Source: Chondrus crispus (Eukaryota > Rhodophyta > Florideophyceae > Gigartinales > Gigartinaceae). From it: a DNA stretch of 64,000 nucleotides. Where the stretch lies: positions 156,526 to 220,525 of the forward strand of contig NW_005179021.1 of NCBI RefSeq assembly GCF_000350225.1, read 5' to 3'. Positions within the stretch are counted from its first letter, which is position 1. Every line of letters starts with the position of its first letter. The position numbers and the translations under genes were made by a program. Shown piece by piece: positions 58,842-64,000 of this stretch. The notes under the pieces are model-generated. The model saw nothing but the letters and a program-made list of their open reading frames with translations, did not search any database and was not told where the DNA came from.

Positions 58842-59739
58842 CCGAGGCTCTGGGCCAACTTGTGAACAAATACATTGAGCGGCGATTCTCCATGAGGACA
58901 TACTCTACCTAGACCAACTCAGTGAGCTCATCACACTTGCCCTTCGTGCTGTGTGCTACGGCGTTTCATTGAGGCCTTTGCGCATCGAGAAGCACCAACT
59001 GAGCTATCATGGAGCTTGGTATCTTCCAAAATTAATAAAGGACGTATTGTTTGACTTTCGGTTTTGTGTGTTCATCCCTTTATTTGTGTGTTACACAACC
59101 CGAATGCCAACCTGGTGAGCATCATTTTACGCTGTGTACCTGTTGATAGGACAGCGCATCCAGCTCAGCAGGTGTACTCTAACTTGGTTCTACACAACCT
59201 ACCCTTCGAAGAGTAGTTTCTACGGTTGCGATCTTTTTTGATTCAAAAATGCATGTAATATTGAAAGTTGACCCTAACCCTCCCGATGACATGAAGAGTT
59301 TGCGTGCTTGTTTATATCTTTCTTCTTCTCCAAGACATTGGCATGCTCGAAAAGATGAGTTGCGGAAGGGCGTTTTCTACGGCTCAAAGACCTTCACTGG
59401 AACAACCGGACTCCACCGACCAAAACGCAGGGATGAATCGAAGCTGTAATTTTTTTTGCAGCTTCACAGAGCTTTGCAAGTATTCTTTTTTATTTGACTT
59501 CTGTCGTTTCTCGTGCAGTAAAAGGGACAGGTCACACCGCTTTTCTCGCTTGCCGCCACCGAGATAGGTAAGGGAGAACCCTTTTGGCTCTCCAACACTA
59601 GCAGACGAGTTTTTTGCGTGGAAAACTCACACGGCGCGGACAGCGGCCAAGCCGTAACGACCTCCTATTATTTCCCCTGCATCCCGGACCTTCTAAGTAA
59701 CGACGTGAACTTTAGTCGTGGGTTTGAACAGGGTGCTTG
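58842..59739. other. 3' flank of the membrane-protein gene
   Basis: AATAAA at 59034-59039 is a plausible polyadenylation signal for the gene ending at 58841. Two short plus-strand frames (59249-59567) have no family features. Nothing else is seen. Confidence 0.45.
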
Positions 59740-60060
59740 TTGAAAGTGGAATTGAACAGTAAGATGAGAGTGTCTTCTTCCACACTCGTAGTTTATTCGG
59801 ATAGAAGCATTTAAGTACATACTAAGGACTCAACAAACCTGTCAAAACTCAAGGTCAGTATGTGCTGAGCGGTGATACAGAACGACAACTTGACAGGGAC
59901 TGATTCTGCACCACCCAATTCAGAGAAGTAAATCACTATAAAATACACATCAGTATAATAGACACGGTAGCCGCTAATCTCCTTACTCAATCGAGTGCTA
60001 ACGAGATTATTTCACATCAGTACAGTATTGATGTGCCAATTCAAATACCTCACCACTTAC
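59740..60060 (-). repeat. Probable 3' LTR/UTR of the minus-strand Copia element
   Basis: Located directly 3' of the Copia RNase H stop, after a purine-rich GTAAAGTGAGTAAGTGGTGAGG stretch split by few pyrimidines. It has an AATAAA on the minus strand (59797-59792). Exact LTR ends are not clear because there is no second copy in the window. Confidence 0.35.
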
Positions 60061-60065
60061 TCACT

Positions 60066-61497
60066 TTACGTGGTGTGTTCGTTGAAGTGCGCGACCGGAG
60101 CACCGACATCAAAGCATCCTCTTGCTACGGGAGCGGACAGATCAAGTACACCTAAATGATCGCGATGTTTATCGAATGCCAAACGCAGAAGCGGCTTGGT
60201 CAATACGTCAGCCGTCATGTCGTTGGTTGCATAGTACTCGAGCCGAATAGAGCCCTTCTGGACGTTCTCCTTGACAAAATTCTTCCGGATGGAAATATGC
60301 TTGGCATGTCTTACGCCTTCTTGCCCCCAAGTGACTGCTCCCTGGTTGTCTTCATTGATTACGGTTGGGTCCATCTGTGCGCAGTCCAGTTCATCTAACA
60401 AAGATCGCAGCCAAAGTACGAGCTTGAGTCCTTCGCTGAGTGCCATGAACTCAGCTTCAGTTGTGAAAAGCGCGACGGACTTCTGTTTCTGTGTTCGCCA
60501 TTCTAGTGACGTAAGTCCAACTTGCAGTACCAACCCAGTAGTGGACTTGCGATCTAGGGGATCACCAGCCCAGTTGGCATCGCAAAATGCAAGTAGCGTT
60601 GCCTCGTCTTGTCCGTGAATCCTCAACGCAAATTTCTTGGTCCCGTTAGGATACCTCAGTATCCTTTTTAGATAGCTTCAGTGTAGGGTGGTTGGTTGCG
60701 AGGCGTATCTAAAAAGGAGCGAGACGGACAATGAAATGTCAGGACGAGTTCTCGTCGAGATGAATAGAAGACAGCCAAGTAACTCCTGATACTTTGACTT
60801 GTCGCAGAGTGGTCCTTTCTCGGAGGCTTCGTTGACAAACGCGGTAGTCATTGGTGTGGTTACTGGTTTGCATCCCTGCATGCCAAACCTTTCCAGTACT
60901 TGAGAGATGTAGTGTTGTTGGCTGAGCCATGCTCCGAACTCGTCACGAACGAAGAGCACGCTAAGAAAGGATTTTAAAGTACCCAGGTCCTGTACATCCA
61001 AGTGAGGCATCAATTCTGTCTTGACGTCCCTTACAGCCTTATCACTCGCACTGATCATGATGATGTCGTCGACGTACAGTAGTAGCCAGACATCTCCGCG
61101 CCGACAAACACAATCGTCCGAGACTAGTTTTGTAAATCCAACATGGGCCATCACTGAATCCCATTTTTCGTGCCACAGTCTGGGAGCTTGCTTGAGACCA
61201 TACAGTCCACGATGCAATTTAAGAACTTCGTTGTGCTGACAAATGTCCAAACCATTGGGTGGGGTGACATACACTTCTCCATCAATCACCCCGTGCAAGA
61301 AAGCAGTTCGTATATCAAGCTGTTCGACCACGTAGCCCCTTTTGATTGCAATGGCAAGGCATGTACGAACAGTTATGAAGTCTACTACTGGAGCAAACGT
61401 TTGATCAATATCGCCTTGCTGAAAGCCCCGGACAACAAGTCTTGCCTTGTGTCGGACCACTGACCCGTGCTCGTCGTAACGCTCGCTAATTACCTTA
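60066..61497 (-). pseudogene. Copia-type pol, RT and RNase H, one nonsense codon
   Basis: Read from about 61497: HKARLVVRGFQQ, DQTFAPVVDFITVR, LDIRTAFLHGVIDGEVYV, LYGLKQAPRLWHEKWD, then the catalytic box LLYVDDIIMIS. A TGA at 60680-60678 replaces the tryptophan expected before SYLKRILRY. The same frame continues with RNase H: LLAFCDANWAGD, TTEAEFMALSEG, INEDNQGAVTW, ADVLTKPL, and stops at 60066. Apart from this one codon the 1.4 kb is open, so the copy is young. The 5' part (gag, protease, integrase) is cut off near 61497, where the next element begins. Confidence 0.8.
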
Positions 61498-61499
61498 GA

Positions 61500-61780
61500 A
61501 GGGGAACCGAGCGCGGGTTGAGGACGTGCGCGGTACGCCCACGAGCCGGCTCCGCCTCCGCCCGTCGGTACTGGATCGTTACCCAGTACCGCGCCGGGGC
61601 GTCGAGGCGTCGAACCGCTCGCGCGTACTGGCGTCCTCCCCGTTCCCGCTCTACCACGCTACCCGGGCCCGATGCCCGGTGCCGTTAGCTGGTGTCCCGC
61701 TTCACCGCCGTCCTCCCGATCGACAAGGGTCTCGGTCGAACTGTGAATACACCCCTATCGCTGGGGGTGTTTATGCTACA
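61500..61780 (+). repeat. Partial 5' LTR of a second Gypsy lineage
   Basis: GC-rich sequence ending in GTTTATGCTACA at 61780, followed by G and TGGTCTCCCGACCTAG. This has the layout of an LTR end plus primer-binding site ahead of gag. Its left end is lost at the junction with the Copia copy near 61500. It does not resemble the 667-bp LTR of the other Gypsy element. Confidence 0.5.
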
Positions 61781-61781
61781 G

Positions 61782-61798
61782 TGGTCTCCCGACCTAGA
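61782..61798 (+). other. Probable primer-binding site of the second Gypsy element
   Basis: TGGTCTCCCGACCTAGA starts one base after the LTR end CA. The tRNA is not identified. Confidence 0.4.
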
Positions 61799-61860
61799 AG
61801 ACCCTGGAGTCCGATCTCCGAGAAGACTTCCGCTTCCCTCCGCGAACCGATCGCGTCGAG

Positions 61861-63999
61861 ATGAGCCAAGAGTTTGAGCCCTCGATCCGCTCCGAAGCGG
61901 CGGATCTGAGTCCGGCCGCTGTGCAGTCCCCATCCGCCCCGTCGGGCGACGGCGACGCAGGTCCTCGTGACCGCGAACTGTCGCTCGGATCCTCCGAGGA
62001 AAGAGCGGCGGCGATGTTCGAACGCATAGCCGAATACATCGAGAAAGTCCGTACTTCCCTTCGGATCGATGTATCGGACCATGTATACACTCGATGTATG
62101 GCCGAACTCCGCTCCCTGCGTGAAGGGAGGTTCGATAGAGTGACGCAGTCCTTAGAGAATCTCCGAGCACTGATCGACGAGTTACACTCGCGGATAGTGC
62201 TCGTCGAAGACTCCCGTTTCGCCTCGCCCGGACCGTCCGGGCACGGTCGTCCTGAGAGGCCGACCTCGGTGAGACGACCCGAGGACCGAACCTCTCCGTC
62301 CGCAGAGCAATTGGTGGCGTTCGCGCACCTCTCCGCTGAGCTCGACGCCACTCGTCGGCGTGCTCGTGACATGGAACGTACCATGGCCGAAGGGCTACCC
62401 GGTGCCCCCTCGAGAGGGCCCGGCGGTACCGTACCTCCGAGCGCCGCCGCCCCCGAAAGTTGGCGTCCGACTGGTGCCGCTACCAGTCGGACTGAAGAAG
62501 AAAGCCGTCCTCCGATAGACGCGAACTTCGCGTCTGAGACCCAAGCCTTGCCGCCTATCGCCGGAAGTAGGCGGCAAGTGGACCGCGTATCGTACGCGGA
62601 CGAACAGGACTGCGGAGGAGCCGCCCGCGGATCCGGAGAACCAATGTTCTCCGTCGATCCCCGCTGGGGCGGCTACCCGCCGGCGAGTTACGCCGAGCAT
62701 CCAGGTCCGATAGACGTCCGTACGGTACCAGTTACCTCCTTCGGCACGCTGGGTCCCGCTGAACCCGGGCTCGAACCGGTACATACGATGATCCAAGAGT
62801 TCAGCGCCGTTGCTGACTATCGTATGTACCGCTTGGATAACAACTCGAGGCTCGTTACCTCTGGTGACGCGGGACGGATCGCGAAGTACGTCCAACGCTG
62901 TCGTGGGATCCGTCCCACGATGCGCAGCTTCGACGGTACCGACCCGATCCAGCTGCTGCCGTTCTTGAAGGATATCCGAATCACCTTCAACTCGCAACAC
63001 CTGACCGAAGGTGTTGCGGTACGAGTCCTCCCGCACTTCCTCGAGCGCGACGCGGAGCGCCTGTATACGAGTTATACGATGCGTGGCCTCCGCGCCGGCC
63101 AGCTCCACGACGACGTGAGCTGGCCGGGGCTCGTGAATCAATTCTTGAAACGCTACCTCACGGAGGACGTGTTAGGTGAAGCGTACGACGCTGTCGCTAC
63201 GGCGCGACAGCAATCGCATGAGACGGAAAGCACGTTTGCTGACCGACTCGAGACTGCCGCGTTCCGATGCACGGCAGTCTTCACCAAACAGTCCCTCGCG
63301 CACTACTTCGTGCGGGGACTTGCACCGGCAACCCGTGCCGCAGTATCCGAGACGGTGCAAAGGCTGCCAGGCAGTCAGAAGACCGATCTTCCGACCATCC
63401 GCCGTATCGCCACGGCGGAAGGTACAACGTACCGCGCTCGGCGCGGTTTACCTCTGCCGGATCCGAAACCGGCAGGGAGGGCTGGCAGGACTACGAAGTC
63501 CGCCGCAACAAGTTTGCCCGCCTCGACCCTCCATATCGGGGAGGATGAGTGGCAGGCCGACCCTGTCCTCATTACGCAAGGAGCAGGGCCCGTGGGGGCA
63601 CGAACCCCCTCACCGATGTCGACCGGAACGACATCGAGTTACGCGACCGCATTCGCGGCCACTCCGAGAGTGGCAAGGGGCACGGACCCCCGCGTCGCCG
63701 AGCTCGATATCTCGAATCGAGATAAGGGAAGCGCCTCGCCCCGCGTGCCCCTCCTCACCGATGAGGAGGCACGGCACGCGGCGACCTTCGCCTCAACGGA
63801 CGGCAGCGCGTACGTGTGCTGGCTATGCCGTACGTACGGGCATGCCATGTACGCGTGCCCGTTCCTGTCGCCGGAACAACGAATGTTCACGGCGTACAGG
63901 AACTACCGCTACCAGATGGAGACGCGCCCAGGGGCGCGTAATCTCCTCCGGCAAGCGGCGGGCGAGGGCCCTTTCCAGCACACTGGCGGCCGTTACTAG
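61861..63999 (+). CDS. Gag of a second Gypsy lineage
   Basis: 712 residues from ATG 61861 to TAG 63999, uninterrupted. The N-terminal about 170 residues include a coiled coil with LRIDVSDHVYTRCMAELRSL. The capsid-like part (about 300-520) has DYRMYRLDNNSRLV, FLKDIRITFNSQHLTEGVAV, LVNQFLKRYLTEDVLGEAYD and HYFVRGLAPATRAAV, parallel to the gag at 21097. A zinc knuckle CWLCRTYGHAMYAC (C653-C666) follows in the same frame with no intervening stop. Pol should begin beyond the right edge. This is the best-preserved retroelement gene in the window. Confidence 0.8.
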   Translation: MSQEFEPSIRSEAADLSPAAVQSPSAPSGDGDAGPRDRELSLGSSEERAAAMFERIAEYIEKVRTSLRIDVSDHVYTRCMAELRSLREGRFDRVTQSLENLRALIDELHSRIVLVEDSRFASPGPSGHGRPERPTSVRRPEDRTSPSAEQLVAFAHLSAELDATRRRARDMERTMAEGLPGAPSRGPGGTVPPSAAAPESWRPTGAATSRTEEESRPPIDANFASETQALPPIAGSRRQVDRVSYADEQDCGGAARGSGEPMFSVDPRWGGYPPASYAEHPGPIDVRTVPVTSFGTLGPAEPGLEPVHTMIQEFSAVADYRMYRLDNNSRLVTSGDAGRIAKYVQRCRGIRPTMRSFDGTDPIQLLPFLKDIRITFNSQHLTEGVAVRVLPHFLERDAERLYTSYTMRGLRAGQLHDDVSWPGLVNQFLKRYLTEDVLGEAYDAVATARQQSHETESTFADRLETAAFRCTAVFTKQSLAHYFVRGLAPATRAAVSETVQRLPGSQKTDLPTIRRIATAEGTTYRARRGLPLPDPKPAGRAGRTTKSAATSLPASTLHIGEDEWQADPVLITQGAGPVGARTPSPMSTGTTSSYATAFAATPRVARGTDPRVAELDISNRDKGSASPRVPLLTDEEARHAATFASTDGSAYVCWLCRTYGHAMYACPFLSPEQRMFTAYRNYRYQMETRPGARNLLRQAAGEGPFQHTGGRY

Positions 64000-64000
64000 G

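Noticed and set aside
1..64000. tRNA or rRNA genes, CRISPR arrays, bacterial operons
   Set aside because: None seen. The gene content is eukaryotic transposons and host genes. A dedicated tRNA scan was not possible, so a divergent tRNA could be missed.

Overview
The window looks like nuclear DNA of a eukaryote with a repeat-rich genome. The few intact genes are long uninterrupted reading frames with no visible introns. They are scattered among remnants of at least seven transposon superfamilies: DIRS-like, Ty3/Gypsy chromovirus, Ty1/Copia, piggyBac, PIF/Harbinger, pogo-type Tc1/mariner and a CACTA-like family. Intron-poor genes between dense LTR and DNA transposons would fit a multicellular red alga such as Chondrus. 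That is inference from general knowledge; nothing in the sequence proves it.

Layout. 0-3.2 kb: a pogo-type transposase stump ending in a perfect palindrome, then the 5' half of a DIRS-like retrotransposon. 3.2-8.8 kb: broken host-gene fragments (SNF2/Rad5-like helicase, actin-related protein 5) and unrecognised open frames. 8.8-12.7 kb: a CACTA-like transposase in two overlapping frames. 13.1-14.4 kb: tandem repeats and an AT-rich minisatellite. 14.4-16.05 kb: RNase H and tyrosine recombinase, the missing half of the DIRS-like element. 16.1-20.3 kb: a decayed Harbinger element (Myb-like ORF, convergent transposase) with a TspO fragment and GC-rich tandem repeats between its two ORFs. 20.3-29.3 kb: a Gypsy chromovirus (5' LTR, gag, pol with chromodomain) without its 3' LTR. 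29.3-34.6 kb: a nearly complete piggyBac transposon with one 1388-residue ORF. 34.8-36.8 kb: 3' part of a Copia element with its LTR. 36.9-37.3 kb: a small TA-flanked MITE. 37.5-38.9 kb: an intact phosphotransferase-like gene. 39.3-45.4 kb: dispersed non-coding repeats, a broken pogo transposase, a second copy of the Gypsy LTR in opposite orientation, and a decayed gag. 45.7-53.1 kb: two inverted piggyBac-like 3' ends flanking about 6.5 kb that holds a secreted cysteine-rich protein gene. 53.7-57 kb: an APC6/CDC16 fragment and repeats. 57.0-58.8 kb: an intact 613-residue membrane protein. 59.7-61.5 kb: a minus-strand Copia pol. 61.5-64 kb: the leader and gag of a second Gypsy lineage that runs off the window.

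Only three or four genes look like working host genes: the phosphotransferase (37.5 kb), the secreted cysteine-rich protein (49.1 kb), the 613-residue membrane protein (57.0 kb), and possibly the 4.85-6.4 kb locus. The most notable object is the piggyBac transposase. Its second and third catalytic aspartates are about 626 residues apart, and the inserted segment carries a YqaJ-like PD-(D/E)XK nuclease signature. Terminal CCCTGTGCG repeats and CTAA flanks mark this element's ends, and the same terminal repeat reappears on smaller relics elsewhere in the window.
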